Assembly: GCA_947648875.1 (NCBI GenBank)
Contig: CANSPM010000025.1
Location: 1-54,880, forward strand
Length of the DNA stretch: 54,880 nucleotides
Source of the DNA: an uncultured Lachnospiraceae bacterium
Lineage (GTDB): Bacteria; Bacillota; Clostridia; Lachnospirales; Lachnospiraceae
Direction of reading: 5' to 3'
A program made the translations under genes and the position numbers. Under the pieces are notes generated by a model. The model did no database searches and had not been told where the DNA came from. It worked only from the letters and a program-made list of their open reading frames with translations. Position 1 is the first letter of the stretch, and every line of letters begins with the position of its first letter. Shown here in pieces: positions 34,279-44,580 of the stretch.

Positions 34279-36378
34279 ATGGCAAATCAGGAGCAGGAAA
34301 TGCGACAGGAACAGCTGCACTTTCAGGAATGTCTGGATATCATAGTGCGGAATGTAATCAAATACCAGCAGGAATACGAGCAGCGGCACACCCAGGTGCA
34401 GGAACTCTACAAGGCGATAAACAGCGGGGACGTGGAGCTGTATAATCAGCTGATGACCGCCAGCAGCCTGGAGGAACATGCCGCCGCCTCCCTGCGGAAA
34501 AACCGGGCGGCGCAGGACAAACCCTATTTCGGACGCATTGACTTTACAGAGAAGGCTTCCGATCTGGAACAGCGGGTCTATATCGGCAAAAACGGCGTGT
34601 TTCGCAATAAGACGGAGGTACTGATTGCCGACTGGCGGGCCCCCATCTCCAGTGTTTATTACGAAAATGAACTGGGACAGGGAGAATACGGCCTACCGGA
34701 CGAAAAACCCATCTCCATTGACCTGCACCTGAAACGAACTTACAATGTGGAAAATGGAAAACTTCTGGGCTATTATGACAGCGACGTGGCCTCCAACGAC
34801 GAACTTCTGGTACAGTACCTGTCCAAAAACAAGGACGCGGTGCTGGGTGAGATCATAGCCACCATTCAACAGGAACAAAATGCTATCATCCGAAAATCTC
34901 CCTTTGCCAACCTGATTGTCCAGGGCGTGACGGGCAGCGGAAAGACCACGGTAGCCATGCACCGCATATCCTACCTGCTCTATAATTATAAGCACCGTTT
35001 TGAATCCAACGAATACTGTATTATCGGCAGCAATGATCTGCTACTGAATTATATCACCAGTGGTCTGCCGGAACTGGATGTGCCCAATATCAAACACATG
35101 CGCATGGACCAACTCTTTGCGCGCCTCTGCGAAAAGGACTGGCTCAAGAAAAACAAGTATTATGAACCGGGCGCCGCCCCCGGAGGGGGCGATGACTCGG
35201 ATGCATATGCCACCGCGCCCTGGCGCTGCACCCTCTCTTTTATGCAGGAGTTGGAATTATACCTGCTGCATCTGCGGGAGTCTCTGGTGGACCTGTCTCC
35301 CCTACAGGATAAACAGATCGGCACCATCCTGTCGGAAAGTAACAATGCCACACTCTTTCAGGAAAATCCCTCCTTCAGCATCTGTACCCTGTTGTCCACG
35401 CTGGATGAACGTGTCAGAACCAGAATTAAATTTCTGATGAGCGGGGAAGACAGAGACCGACTACAGGCCAAGCTCAAAGAATACGCCGGGCACTATAAGG
35501 CCATGCGTCCCACCGAAAGCATCTATGAACTCTACCTGAACTACCTGGAGTTATGGTGGAACACCCATCAAGATACGCCTGGAATCTCCCTTTCCGTCGG
35601 CGCATGGCAGGCCCATCTCGACCGGCTTAGACGTCGGGAGTATGATGTTTACGACATTGCCGCCCTGTCGTTGATTCACTACCGGGTGTACCAGAAAGCG
35701 CCCAATGAGGAATTTGGCCTGCTGTTTCTGGATGAGGCCCAGGACTTCGGTATCGGCATTTACTATGTGCTGCGAACTTTACTGCCCGCCACCTATTTTA
35801 CAATTATGGGCGATGTATCTCAGAATATACATTACGATACCGGATTGAACGACTGGTATGAACTGCAAAAACTGTTTTTAAAGAATGAGAGGGATCAATT
35901 TCTTTTATTGCAGAAAAGCTATAGAAACACCATTGAAATCTCTCAATACGCAGGCAGGATTCTGGAAAAGGCTTCCTCCGGTCGTTACAAAATCCAACCG
36001 GTGATCCGTCACGGCATACCGGTGGAAGAAGCCAGATTCTGGAGTGACATGGAGATGGCAGAGCACGCCGCCCGTCTCATCACCGATATCCAGTCCAGAG
36101 GCTACCGCACCACCGCTGTGATCTGTCGAAACGAGGAAGAAGCGGCCAACGCCCGTCATCTCCTCACCCCATTGACCCCCCTGACCGACGGGGCCGCCGC
36201 CAATTTTTCCGTGGGCACAATGGTGCTCCCCGTCCGTCTGGTGAAGGGCCTGGAGTTTGACGCCGTGATTCTCTGGAATCTGGATATGCAGCATGGTCCC
36301 GATGATCCCCGGCAGGCCAAACTCCTGTATGTTGCCGCCACCCGCGCGCTTCACGAACTGCATGTGCTGAACTGTTGA
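34279..36378 (+). CDS. HelD-like superfamily 1 (UvrD/Rep-type) helicase
   Basis: The protein has 699 residues from the ATG at 34279 (AAAGGTG upstream). An N-terminal coiled-coil region (residues about 1-50) precedes the DWRAPISSVYYE block typical of HelD. Walker A is GVTGSGKTTVAMHR and Walker B is LLFLDEAQDFGIG. The C-terminal helicase block reads VKGLEFDAVILWN. HelD proteins remove stalled or inactive RNA polymerase from DNA, using ATP. A divergent neighbour and an upstream TATAAT at 34230-34235 suggest its own transcription. Confidence 0.88.
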   Translation: MANQEQEMRQEQLHFQECLDIIVRNVIKYQQEYEQRHTQVQELYKAINSGDVELYNQLMTASSLEEHAAASLRKNRAAQDKPYFGRIDFTEKASDLEQRVYIGKNGVFRNKTEVLIADWRAPISSVYYENELGQGEYGLPDEKPISIDLHLKRTYNVENGKLLGYYDSDVASNDELLVQYLSKNKDAVLGEIIATIQQEQNAIIRKSPFANLIVQGVTGSGKTTVAMHRISYLLYNYKHRFESNEYCIIGSNDLLLNYITSGLPELDVPNIKHMRMDQLFARLCEKDWLKKNKYYEPGAAPGGGDDSDAYATAPWRCTLSFMQELELYLLHLRESLVDLSPLQDKQIGTILSESNNATLFQENPSFSICTLLSTLDERVRTRIKFLMSGEDRDRLQAKLKEYAGHYKAMRPTESIYELYLNYLELWWNTHQDTPGISLSVGAWQAHLDRLRRREYDVYDIAALSLIHYRVYQKAPNEEFGLLFLDEAQDFGIGIYYVLRTLLPATYFTIMGDVSQNIHYDTGLNDWYELQKLFLKNERDQFLLLQKSYRNTIEISQYAGRILEKASSGRYKIQPVIRHGIPVEEARFWSDMEMAEHAARLITDIQSRGYRTTAVICRNEEEAANARHLLTPLTPLTDGAAANFSVGTMVLPVRLVKGLEFDAVILWNLDMQHGPDDPRQAKLLYVAATRALHELHVLNC

Positions 36379-36467
36379 CTATATGTCTGCAAACTGATTT
36401 CCCGATTGCCCCTTCCCGGAAAAACAACGGAATCTGTGTTCTGGGGATTTCATTGCCATAAACTGAA

Positions 36468-36504
36468 AACCCGGCGCAGAAAATTTTCAATATCTCGCCG
36501 GGTT
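36468..36504. terminator. Terminator between helicase and LacI genes
   Basis: AACCCGGCG (36468-36476) pairs with CGCCGGGTT (36496-36504). It lies between convergent genes and is followed by TTTTCAG on the minus strand. Confidence 0.7.
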
Positions 36505-36511
36505 CCGTCTA

Positions 36512-37507
36512 CTAGCGTATTATATCTTCATAATTCAAACGTACCAATGTATAATCTAATACAACTTCCCGGCCACAGCCGCCATGCATCAGGGTCTCCA
36601 ATTCCGCCACCGCTTCCTGAGAGATTCTGGCGAAATCCTGCCGCACCGTATTCATTTGCTGTCCCACATACCCCATCAGCGTCAGTCCGTCAAATCCGCA
36701 TACGGGCCTGAAAATATCCATATCCGTCAGCGCCCGCATGGCGCCTATGGCCATCAGATCCGACGCGCATACCACCATATCCTGCTCCTGGGCGTACTCC
36801 ATGGTCAATTCCCGGGCTTTTCTCTCAGAAAACTCTCCGTTTCGGACAATCATCTCCAGATTATAGTCCTGCGCCAGCTCTTCCATACCTCTGATCCGCT
36901 CCCCTGTCACATAGCCATTGCTTTTCCCCGCGATATATAGCACTTTCTTATAGAGTATGGTATCCATCAGCATGGTTTTCTCCGCCACCGCATACTGCGC
37001 TGCTCTCTGATCAATCCACACACAGGAAGTGCTCTCGTTAATCAGAGGGACATCCACCAACACAATCCGGAAAATCTGCCTCCGAATCAGTTCATGCAGC
37101 ACCCGGTCTTCCTTGGATACCCCGTATATTATAATGCCGTTGATACTCTGTGAGCGAAAATATCCTATGACCTCTTCTACTCCCATGCCCTCCAGCATGG
37201 AAAAGAATACCGTCACCACATCCAGATCGTACTCTCTGGCGCTCTCCAATGCACCGGCCAGGTACTGCATACTGATCTCATCTATAGCCTGGGTATTGGT
37301 GTTCAAATGTATCAGCAGCGCTATACGCCCCGCCTGTTTGGAGGACAATGCCGCCGCCACGGCATTTGGAACAAAACCCAGTTCCTCAATCGCCTCATTT
37401 ACCTTCTGTCTGGTAAATTCGCTGATATTGGGATAATGATTTAATACTTTTGAGACCGTAGATACAGCCACACCTGCCCTTGAAGCTACATCCCTGATAG
37501 AAGCCAC
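36512..37507 (-). CDS. LacI family transcriptional regulator
   Basis: This is a 331-residue protein. The N-terminal DNA-binding domain is MASIRDVASRAGVAVSTVSK followed by the hinge LGFVPNAVAAALSSKQ. The sensor domain includes NGIIIYGVSKEDRVLHE and VVCASDLMAIGAMRAL. AAGGAGG lies upstream of the ATG. No sugar genes are adjacent, so its targets are unknown. It lies downstream of the acyltransferase gene on the same strand, about 80 bases apart. Confidence 0.9.
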   Translation of the reverse strand: MASIRDVASRAGVAVSTVSKVLNHYPNISEFTRQKVNEAIEELGFVPNAVAAALSSKQAGRIALLIHLNTNTQAIDEISMQYLAGALESAREYDLDVVTVFFSMLEGMGVEEVIGYFRSQSINGIIIYGVSKEDRVLHELIRRQIFRIVLVDVPLINESTSCVWIDQRAAQYAVAEKTMLMDTILYKKVLYIAGKSNGYVTGERIRGMEELAQDYNLEMIVRNGEFSERKARELTMEYAQEQDMVVCASDLMAIGAMRALTDMDIFRPVCGFDGLTLMGYVGQQMNTVRQDFARISQEAVAELETLMHGGCGREVVLDYTLVRLNYEDIIR

Positions 37508-37585
37508 AGCAGTTCCTCCTTTTATTTCCTGTATGATAGCCCTGGGATCGCGTATAAGCCCGGGTACTTTCCGGGATATGCCGCC

Positions 37586-38689
37586 TTATACCGCCCCTCC
37601 CTGTTCCCGGACTCGCCTTAGCCATCTGCCCGGCAAATTTCCCAGCGCCCGCAGCAGCATTGAGACTGCCGCTGATGCCACAAGAACACTGAGATAAATC
37701 CAGATATCCAGCCGGACATGGGGTTTGATAAAATAGTACAGCCATCCATACAGAAAACCATGTACCAACCATATATAAGTGGATTGCCGTCCCCACCATG
37801 CCAGAAAAACGCGCAGGGGCGGAACATGAGCAAGCAATGTCAACAGTCCATAAACAAACATGGGCACAAATAGAAAGTCCAGCTTTGCATAGGCCGCATC
37901 CTTTGCCAGCCACACTCGCAGGACTATGACCACGCATAGTAGAACCACTGACGCACAGACGGGAAGCCAGCCCCCCCAGCGCCGCAGCGCTTTATCCATC
38001 CGTTGATACAACGCAAATCGGGCCGTCAGATATCCCACCACAAAGATCAATAAAAAGGAAAGTCGCAGACCACTCTTCACCGTCAGAACCACCTTCCACA
38101 GTTCCGGCCAGCACAGCCATCCTGCCAAAACCGCTCCCACACCCAGCAGCGCTAGGGACAGGTAAAATACGCTCCAGTGTTTCCTCTCCACCGGCTGCTT
38201 AAAGCGTGTCAGCAACAGGTCCAGGAAAGGCAATACCAACAGCATCTTGGCATATTGCTCCACATACCACCAGGCCCCGTTGTAGGTAGGATTCAGCGCT
38301 GTCAGGTTGCCGGGGAGCTGTGAGGGATCAAAAGGAAGTCTCAATGCTCCAAATATAATTCCCATATAGAGGAACATCACCAGCCAGAGCTTGCCATATA
38401 ACTTGATGATGCGCTTCAGTACGCAGCAATACTCCGCCTTCATTCTTCCCCAAAAATTCTCCCTGGGCTGCCTGTCCATCACAAAATACATTCCGTAACC
38501 GCTGACAAATGTAAATATTCCCACGCAGAGTTTACAAAACCACGCGATCCGTGCCGCGCCTTCCGCCTGGAGAAAAGGAAAGACGGAATTATATTCTACC
38601 GCAAATGAATACAGATGATGATAGACCATCATCCAAATGGCAATTCCCTGCAAAACTGCGGACTGCTTTTTTGTAATTCCATTTTCCAT
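37586..38689 (-). CDS. Membrane acyltransferase, acyltransferase-3 family
   Basis: This is a 367-residue membrane protein with about ten hydrophobic segments. The N-terminal block QGIAIWMMVYHHLYSF carries the conserved HH-type region of acyltransferase-3 (OafA/WecH) proteins. The later NGAWWYVEQYAKMLLVLPFL block is also typical. Such proteins move acetyl or other acyl groups onto cell-surface sugars. A promoter candidate lies at 38811-38838, leaving a leader of about 120 bases. Confidence 0.82.
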   Translation of the reverse strand: MENGITKKQSAVLQGIAIWMMVYHHLYSFAVEYNSVFPFLQAEGAARIAWFCKLCVGIFTFVSGYGMYFVMDRQPRENFWGRMKAEYCCVLKRIIKLYGKLWLVMFLYMGIIFGALRLPFDPSQLPGNLTALNPTYNGAWWYVEQYAKMLLVLPFLDLLLTRFKQPVERKHWSVFYLSLALLGVGAVLAGWLCWPELWKVVLTVKSGLRLSFLLIFVVGYLTARFALYQRMDKALRRWGGWLPVCASVVLLCVVIVLRVWLAKDAAYAKLDFLFVPMFVYGLLTLLAHVPPLRVFLAWWGRQSTYIWLVHGFLYGWLYYFIKPHVRLDIWIYLSVLVASAAVSMLLRALGNLPGRWLRRVREQGGAV

Positions 38690-38810
38690 GTGTCCCGACC
38701 TCCAGATTAGGTATACGCACGTAAATACTCTGCGCCTGCGCGCATATCCTTTGTTGGCATCCTGTTTCCCTGCGCTTTGACACAGGTCTTACTCTGTAGA
38801 ACTTCTGCTC

Positions 38811-38838
38811 ATTATATCACATTTAGCAGGACTGTGAA
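38811..38838 (-). promoter_or_regulatory. Candidate promoter of the acyltransferase gene
   Basis: On the minus strand TTCACA (38838-38833) and TATAAT (38816-38811) are 16 bases apart. Confidence 0.5.
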
Positions 38839-38925
38839 ATCTTTTTCTCATTTTTGTACACCGGCAGTACTCCGTAAACGCCATATGTTCCATGCTCCGC
38901 AGGGCCTCTATTGCCATAAACACAA

Positions 38926-38957
38926 ATCGACTGTGCGAATTGCTTCACACAGTCGAT
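38926..38957 (-). terminator. Terminator of the chemotaxis operon
   Basis: ATCGACTGTG (38926-38935) and CACAGTCGAT (38948-38957) form a 10-base stem about 20 bases after the MCP stop. A T-rich stretch follows on the minus strand. Confidence 0.65.
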
Positions 38958-38978
38958 ACTAAACAGTCGTACAAAATA

Positions 38979-40319
38979 TTAATATTTGCCAAAGCCATCT
39001 CCGTCAAGGGAAATAATCTGCTCATTTGCGTTGGGGGCAGTGAAAGAACCCAGGGTGGAAGCGGCGGAAGAACTTCTGTTTCCAAGGTTGTATATGGAGA
39101 GCTGTTCACGCATCCGGTCTGCCTGGTTGGACAATTCTTCACTTGCGGAAGCACATTCTTCGCTGGTGGCGGAATTGGTCTGCACCACCTGGGAAACCTG
39201 TGTGATTGCCTGCTTGATCTGCGCACCGCCGGTTGCCTGATAGTTGCAGGCCTGGGCAATATTGTTGATCAGCACTTCGCTCTGGTTTACCACTTGCGTA
39301 ATCAACTCCAGCGCTTTGGCCGTCTCATCCGCCATCTGGGAGCCCTGGCTTACCTTACTGATGGAATCCTCAATCAGACCCGCCGTCTCAGATGCCGCCG
39401 CCGCACTCTTGGCGGCCAGACTTCTCACTTCCTCCGCTACTACCGCGAAGCCCTTGCCTGCTTCACCTGCTCTTGCGGCCTCCACTGCCGCGTTCAGTGC
39501 CAGGATATTGGTCTGAAAAGCAATATCGTCAATCGTCTTGATAATCTTGGAAATACTCTCTGAGGATCTGTTGATATCCGCCATAGCGGCCATCATATCC
39601 TGCATTCTCTTATTGCCCTGCTTAACATCCTTAATCGCATTCTCTACCAGTTCCGCCGCCTTGTTAGCCTGTTCCGCGTTCTGAGCAGTTCTCTCAACGA
39701 CCTCGTCGATGGAAGCGGTAATCTGCTGGATAGCGCTTGCCTGCTCTGTGGACCCCTGCGCCAGAGACTGGCTTGCGCTCGCCATCTGGGAAGAGCCAAT
39801 GGTCACCTGATAGGCAGCCTCACTGATGCTGGTCAGCACCTGATTATTGTCCTCTACCAGCTTTTTCAGGGATTGCCCCAGCAGGTCTTCGGAAGATCTG
39901 GGATTCACCACCACAGTAAGGTTTCCCTTGGATACTTCCTCGGCAATACCCGCCTGATATTTAATGTTATCTATCACCTTGCAGTACTCATCTACCAGGT
40001 CACCAAACTCGTCATTGTTATGCTTTACCAGCTTAACATCCACCCGGCCTTTAGCAATATCCTTCGCGGCATCAGAAAGTTGATCCAGAGAAATTCTCAT
40101 GGTCTTTACAACCGAAAGGCCATAGATTATCGTAATGGCAATGGCCACAGCCACAACACAGAGGTAGAAGACCACAGCAATCTCATAATATCTGTCCGGG
40201 TCTGAAGCTCTCAGAATTCCCTTAGTACAGGAAATGGCTATGTAGGTATTGATTATTGTCAATACAACTGGAATTACAAAGCCAATGATTAATCTTGTCT
40301 TAAACTTCATATTTTTCAT
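38979..40319 (-). CDS. Methyl-accepting chemotaxis protein
   Basis: This is a 446-residue protein. Two hydrophobic helices (about residues 9-28 and 46-69) leave only a very short external loop between them. A HAMP-like linker follows, and then a long signalling coiled coil. The signalling tip is [20 protein letters not shown] followed by [15 protein letters not shown], fully conserved. With almost no external ligand domain, it probably senses an internal or membrane cue. It is the last gene of the cluster; AGAGAGAGGT precedes the ATG. Confidence 0.92.
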   Translation of the reverse strand: MKNMKFKTRLIIGFVIPVVLTIINTYIAISCTKGILRASDPDRYYEIAVVFYLCVVAVAIAITIIYGLSVVKTMRISLDQLSDAAKDIAKGRVDVKLVKHNNDEFGDLVDEYCKVIDNIKYQAGIAEEVSKGNLTVVVNPRSSEDLLGQSLKKLVEDNNQVLTSISEAAYQVTIGSSQMASASQSLAQGSTEQASAIQQITASIDEVVERTAQNAEQANKAAELVENAIKDVKQGNKRMQDMMAAMADINRSSESISKIIKTIDDIAFQTNILALNAAVEAARAGEAGKGFAVVAEEVRSLAAKSAAAASETAGLIEDSISKVSQGSQMADETAKALELITQVVNQSEVLINNIAQACNYQATGGAQIKQAITQVSQVVQTNSATSEECASASEELSNQADRMREQLSIYNLGNRSSSAASTLGSFTAPNANEQIISLDGDGFGKY

Positions 40320-40323
40320 CGAT

Positions 40324-40875
40324 TTATACCTCTCTCTCTTCTGCTTCCATATTGTTTGCCTGTTCTATAGCCGACGCATCCTCATCGTTTATCAGCTTCT
40401 CGGGGTCCAGCAGAAGTTTCACCGAATCTCCTACCTTTCCTATACCATACACATATTTGTTCTGTACCTTATCTGATCTGCCGATGCTGGGCGGAGGCAG
40501 AATGTTCTCCTCCCTGATCTCCACAACCTCTGCTATATTTTCAATAATCAGTCCCACTACCGTGGACTGCACATCGATCACGATAATGCAGGTTCTGTCA
40601 TTGTACTCATAAGGGTTCTGTTTGAACCGAAGGCTGATGTCAATGACTGGCAGTATCTTTCCCCGCAGATTAATCAAACCCTTGATATATTCTGCCGTCT
40701 CCGGTATTGCCGTTATTGTCTGGAATGGTATTATTTCATTTACATACTGGATCTTTAGGCCATAGTATTCATTGCCGGACTTGAAGGTCATATATTTATC
40801 CTTCTGTGCGTCGCGCCCGTCACCCGCGCTTTGGCCATAGTCTGTCTGCCTTGTTGCTTCACTATTTGCCTCCAT
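40324..40875 (-). CDS. cheW: CheW chemotaxis coupling protein
   Basis: This is a 183-residue protein with a CheW-type SH3-like fold: [20 protein letters not shown], then [20 protein letters not shown]. It links receptors to CheA. It begins 23 bases after CheA ends with GGGAGGTGG upstream and ends just before the MCP gene. A charged 25-residue N-terminal extension is present. Confidence 0.92.
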   Translation of the reverse strand: MEANSEATRQTDYGQSAGDGRDAQKDKYMTFKSGNEYYGLKIQYVNEIIPFQTITAIPETAEYIKGLINLRGKILPVIDISLRFKQNPYEYNDRTCIIVIDVQSTVVGLIIENIAEVVEIREENILPPPSIGRSDKVQNKYVYGIGKVGDSVKLLLDPEKLINDEDASAIEQANNMEAEEREV

Positions 40876-40898
40876 GCAGCCACCTCCCTTTCATGCGT

Positions 40899-43034
40899 TT
40901 ATTCTATCAATCCTACCGGATCAAGTATCAGCGCAATGCTGCCGTCTCCTAACTGCGTACAGCCAGACAGTCCCTTTACTTTCTTGATATAGGAAGGAAT
41001 AGGTTTTACTACAATCTCCTGCTCGCCTATCAATTTGTCCACAAAGAGGCATATGGCCTTTCCTTCCACCTCAAAGATCAGCATCATACCGTCTTCCACC
41101 GACTTGCGGTAATCTTTCAGGCCATACCACTCTCCCAGTCGAAGCACGGGATAACATTCTCCCCGAATCATGATATACTCGTCACCGTTGGGCTCATGAA
41201 TCATCATGTTTTCTCTTACGCTGACAAACTGCTTGACAACACCTGTCTCCACCACGAAGGAAGAGGTCCCCGCCTCCATCACAATGCCGTCTATTATCGC
41301 CAGGGTAAGAGGAATCTTCAGTGTCATGGTGGTTCCCATACCGGCTTCACTCTCAATCTCCAAAGCGCCGCCAATGGTCTGAATATTCTGCACCACCACA
41401 TCCATTCCCACGCCTCGTCCGGAATACTCTGTCACTTGCTCATTGGTAGAGAATCCCGGCAATGTAATGAATTTGAATACTTCCTTGTCCGTGTACTCGC
41501 TGTCCAGTTTGCCGTCCTCCAGGAGCCCTTGCTTTCTGGCCTTTGCCAGGATTTTTACCCGATCCAGGCCTTTTCCGTTGTCCACCACACTGATCCATAC
41601 CTTACCGGCCTCCGTTCTGGCGGAGAGAGTTATCTTTCCCTTATCCGGCTTGCCGCTCTCCTTGCGTTCCTGGTTGGTCTCAATGCCATGATCCACCGCA
41701 TTACGCACCAGATGCATCAACGGGTCTGAGATATTTTCAATTATGTTCTTATCCACTTCGGTGTGCTCACCGATCATCTCAAAATCAATGTCCTTGCCCA
41801 GCTTGCGGGAGACATCAAAGACAATACGATTCATTTTCTGGAACAGATTTGTCAGAGGCATCATTCTCATGGACATAATGACATTCTGCAAATCTGTGGA
41901 AATCTTGGACATCTGTCCCGCCGCCTTGTTGAAATTAGGCAGGTTTAAGCCAGGCACTTTCAGATCCGGGTTTTGCAATACCACTGACTCCGCGATAACA
42001 AGCTCACCGATCAGATCCATCAGTTGATCCATCTTGGACACATTGACACTAATAAAGGCATCCTTAGCCCCTTTCTGCTTATCCTTTGCAAGCTTCTTGG
42101 GACGTCCGGGCTCCTTGGTCTGGATGACGAAGTCACCGGGAGCCATCTGGGACTTTTCCGCCGCCTTCTTCTCAACAGCCTGCTCCGCCTTGGCCTCTAT
42201 GGTCTCCACGCTGGACTCCAGATCAATCTGAGGCATCTGGTTGCCAAAATCAAATCCCAGCAGGAACTCCTCGGCCTTGCATTCATAGACATCCACTTTC
42301 TCGATGTCATAGCCCACTCCTATCAGGTCTCTGATCTCCGTCTCTGTGCACTGAGCCTGTAAGAGAATCTTGAAACCTTCCTTCAAAATCGTCTCGCCGC
42401 TGGACTCATCGGAGATGATATCCTCAGGGGAATATAACAGATCCTCTGCAATCTCCTTCATTGCGTAGACCACCTTATACGCATGGATATTAGCCATTAC
42501 CGTCTCTGGTGAGAATGTGATATATACCTTATAGAAGCGGCTGGCATCCGTGGCAACGGGAGCTATGTAAAACTGCTTGGGCTCTTCATGCACGTTCTCC
42601 GGCATCAGAGCATCCTCCCCCACCCCCTGTTTAATGGCCTCCAGAAAAGCATCCAGTTCCTTGATGATACTTTCCGGATTTCCGTCAGCCGCATTGCCAT
42701 TACGAATCTTATCCATCTCCTCAGTGATAAAATCCGCTACTTCCAGCACATGCTCCACAAGTTTTAAGTGCGGCACATGCTCTGGATGAGATTCCCTCAG
42801 GTAAAAGAAAACATCTTCCAGCTTATGGGAAATTGCAGTGATGTTATCAAACATCATAATGCCCGAAGAGCCTTTAATAGTATGCATGGTACGGAATATC
42901 TCATTGATGCTGTCCTGATCAAAACATTCCGCGTCTTTCTGCTCCAGTACCATTTCCTGCAACTGCTCCAGAAGCTGTTCGTTCTCAAACAGATAAATGT
43001 CTAACATTCCCTCTGTGTTAAATTCTTCAGCCAT
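40899..43034 (-). CDS. cheA: CheA chemotaxis histidine kinase
   Basis: This is a 711-residue cytoplasmic kinase. The phosphoryl-accepting HPt domain has His51 in TMHTIKGSSGIM. A P2-like region follows (about residues 160-260), then the dimerisation domain (NVSKMDQLMDLIGELVIAES). The ATP-binding domain contains LVRNAVDHGIE and GRGVGMDVV. A C-terminal CheW-like regulatory domain ends the protein. It phosphorylates CheY and CheB. AAGGAGAAAG precedes the ATG. Confidence 0.95.
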   Translation of the reverse strand: MAEEFNTEGMLDIYLFENEQLLEQLQEMVLEQKDAECFDQDSINEIFRTMHTIKGSSGIMMFDNITAISHKLEDVFFYLRESHPEHVPHLKLVEHVLEVADFITEEMDKIRNGNAADGNPESIIKELDAFLEAIKQGVGEDALMPENVHEEPKQFYIAPVATDASRFYKVYITFSPETVMANIHAYKVVYAMKEIAEDLLYSPEDIISDESSGETILKEGFKILLQAQCTETEIRDLIGVGYDIEKVDVYECKAEEFLLGFDFGNQMPQIDLESSVETIEAKAEQAVEKKAAEKSQMAPGDFVIQTKEPGRPKKLAKDKQKGAKDAFISVNVSKMDQLMDLIGELVIAESVVLQNPDLKVPGLNLPNFNKAAGQMSKISTDLQNVIMSMRMMPLTNLFQKMNRIVFDVSRKLGKDIDFEMIGEHTEVDKNIIENISDPLMHLVRNAVDHGIETNQERKESGKPDKGKITLSARTEAGKVWISVVDNGKGLDRVKILAKARKQGLLEDGKLDSEYTDKEVFKFITLPGFSTNEQVTEYSGRGVGMDVVVQNIQTIGGALEIESEAGMGTTMTLKIPLTLAIIDGIVMEAGTSSFVVETGVVKQFVSVRENMMIHEPNGDEYIMIRGECYPVLRLGEWYGLKDYRKSVEDGMMLIFEVEGKAICLFVDKLIGEQEIVVKPIPSYIKKVKGLSGCTQLGDGSIALILDPVGLIE

Positions 43035-43065
43035 ACTTTCTCCTTTCCTGTAAATTTTTATCAGA

Positions 43066-43458
43066 TTATATCAAGCCCAGCTTTTTCATGGCCTGCTCAA
43101 ATCTTTCCTTGTCAATGGGCTTACCCGAATAGATTGTACAGCCAAGTTCAAATGCCATCTTCACATTTTTCTCATCGTTGAGCGCCGTGGTCATGATCAC
43201 CTTCGCCCGCTTATCCTCCGCGATTCCTCTGTCCTTTTCCAAATTCCGGATGCCCATCAGCGCCTGATAGCCGTCCATGACCGGCATCATGATATCCAGA
43301 CACACCAGATCATAGGGTTCGCCGTCTTCCAGCGCCATCATGAAAGCATCCACCGCCTCCATGCCATCCACGGTGACATCACACTCACCGTATTTGGACA
43401 GAAAACCCACCATAAATTTTCTTGTGACAAAATCGTCCTCAGCCAATAAAATCTTCAT
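43066..43458 (-). CDS. cheY: CheY-type single-domain response regulator
   Basis: The protein has 130 residues from the ATG at 43458 (GAGGT upstream). The receiver motif has the acidic pair in LLAEDDF, phospho-Asp55 in LVCLDIMMPVMDG, a Thr in IMTTALND, and Lys in YSGKPID. No output domain follows. It lies between CheB and CheA and would carry the signal to a motor or other target; no flagellar genes are in this window. It shares a 22-base start region with xylB. Confidence 0.85.
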   Translation of the reverse strand: MKILLAEDDFVTRKFMVGFLSKYGECDVTVDGMEAVDAFMMALEDGEPYDLVCLDIMMPVMDGYQALMGIRNLEKDRGIAEDKRAKVIMTTALNDEKNVKMAFELGCTIYSGKPIDKERFEQAMKKLGLI

Positions 43459-43528
43459 ATTTACCTCTTTTCTGCATCTTGAGAGCAAGACCCACAAGAT
43501 TGCGTTGATATACCATTCCTGTTTGACT

Positions 43529-44563
43529 CTACATTCTACTCAGTACAGCATAAGCCCTCCTGGCCACATCCTGCAGTTTTTCCTGATACTCCACGGCCCC
43601 CAGATCATAAGCCACCTTGGGCATCCCGTATACCACGCAGGTAGACTCATCCTGTCCGATGGTATGGGCTCCTGCCTTGCGCATCTCCAGCAGGCCCCTG
43701 GCGCCGTCTCCCCCCATGCCTGTCAGAATGATGCCCAATGCCCTGGGCCCGGCTACCTTTGCCACGGAGTCAAATAACACATCCACGGACGGACAATGTC
43801 CATTGACTTTCGGTCCCGCCTTGCACTCTACCTGATAAACACCGTTTACCTTAACCAGGCGCATATGTCTGTCGCCGCCGGGGGCAATCAGCACATGGCC
43901 GGGCTTCACCTGGTCCCCCGTCTCCGCCTCCTTGACAATCACTCTGCACTGATTATCCAGTCTCTTGGCATACATGTTGGTAAATCCCGGAGGCATATGT
44001 TGTACAATCACAACGCCCGGAATATCTGTGCCAAAGTTCTGAACCACGGAAAAAATGGCTTCCGTGCCCCCGGTGGAAGCGCCTATCGCCACCACCAGAT
44101 CTCTCCCCTTGGCAGTGAGCGCCGATGCCTGTTCCATCTGGTGCATGGCTTTCTGCTTAATCTGACTGATGTTCGCAGTGGAGGCAATTTTTATCTTTAC
44201 CAACAGTTCCGTCTGTATAAACGCCTCCAATTGCTCCCGTGACGACACCGCAGGCTTTGCCACGAAATCCACGGCTCCCGCGTTCAAGGCGTCGAACACT
44301 TTGTCGCTCAGAGAACTGATGACCACCACCGGAAGAGGATACTGTGGCATCAGCTTGCGCAGAAACTCTATGCCATTCATTCTAGGCAGTTCTACGTCCA
44401 GGGTCATGACATCCGGCTTATGCGCAATAATGGCATCCCTGGCCTCATAGGGATCTCTCGCGGTGGCCACGACCTGAATGGCCGGGTCCCGATTGAGATT
44501 CTGCACCAGCAGTTCCCGGAACACCATGGAATCTTCTACTACCAACACTTTAATCGGCTGCAT
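43529..44563 (-). CDS. cheB: CheB chemotaxis methylesterase/response regulator
   Basis: This is a 344-residue two-domain protein. The receiver (residues about 1-120) carries phospho-Asp56 in VMTLDVELPRMNG. The methylesterase domain has its Ser in AIGASTGGTEAI, His in VIVQHMPPGFTNMYAKRL, and Asp in LTGMGGDGARGLLEM. It removes methyl groups from MCP glutamates as feedback. It follows CheR and precedes CheY. Confidence 0.95.
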   Translation of the reverse strand: MQPIKVLVVEDSMVFRELLVQNLNRDPAIQVVATARDPYEARDAIIAHKPDVMTLDVELPRMNGIEFLRKLMPQYPLPVVVISSLSDKVFDALNAGAVDFVAKPAVSSREQLEAFIQTELLVKIKIASTANISQIKQKAMHQMEQASALTAKGRDLVVAIGASTGGTEAIFSVVQNFGTDIPGVVIVQHMPPGFTNMYAKRLDNQCRVIVKEAETGDQVKPGHVLIAPGGDRHMRLVKVNGVYQVECKAGPKVNGHCPSVDVLFDSVAKVAGPRALGIILTGMGGDGARGLLEMRKAGAHTIGQDESTCVVYGMPKVAYDLGAVEYQEKLQDVARRAYAVLSRM

Positions 44564-44580
44564 ACATCCATCATCCCCCC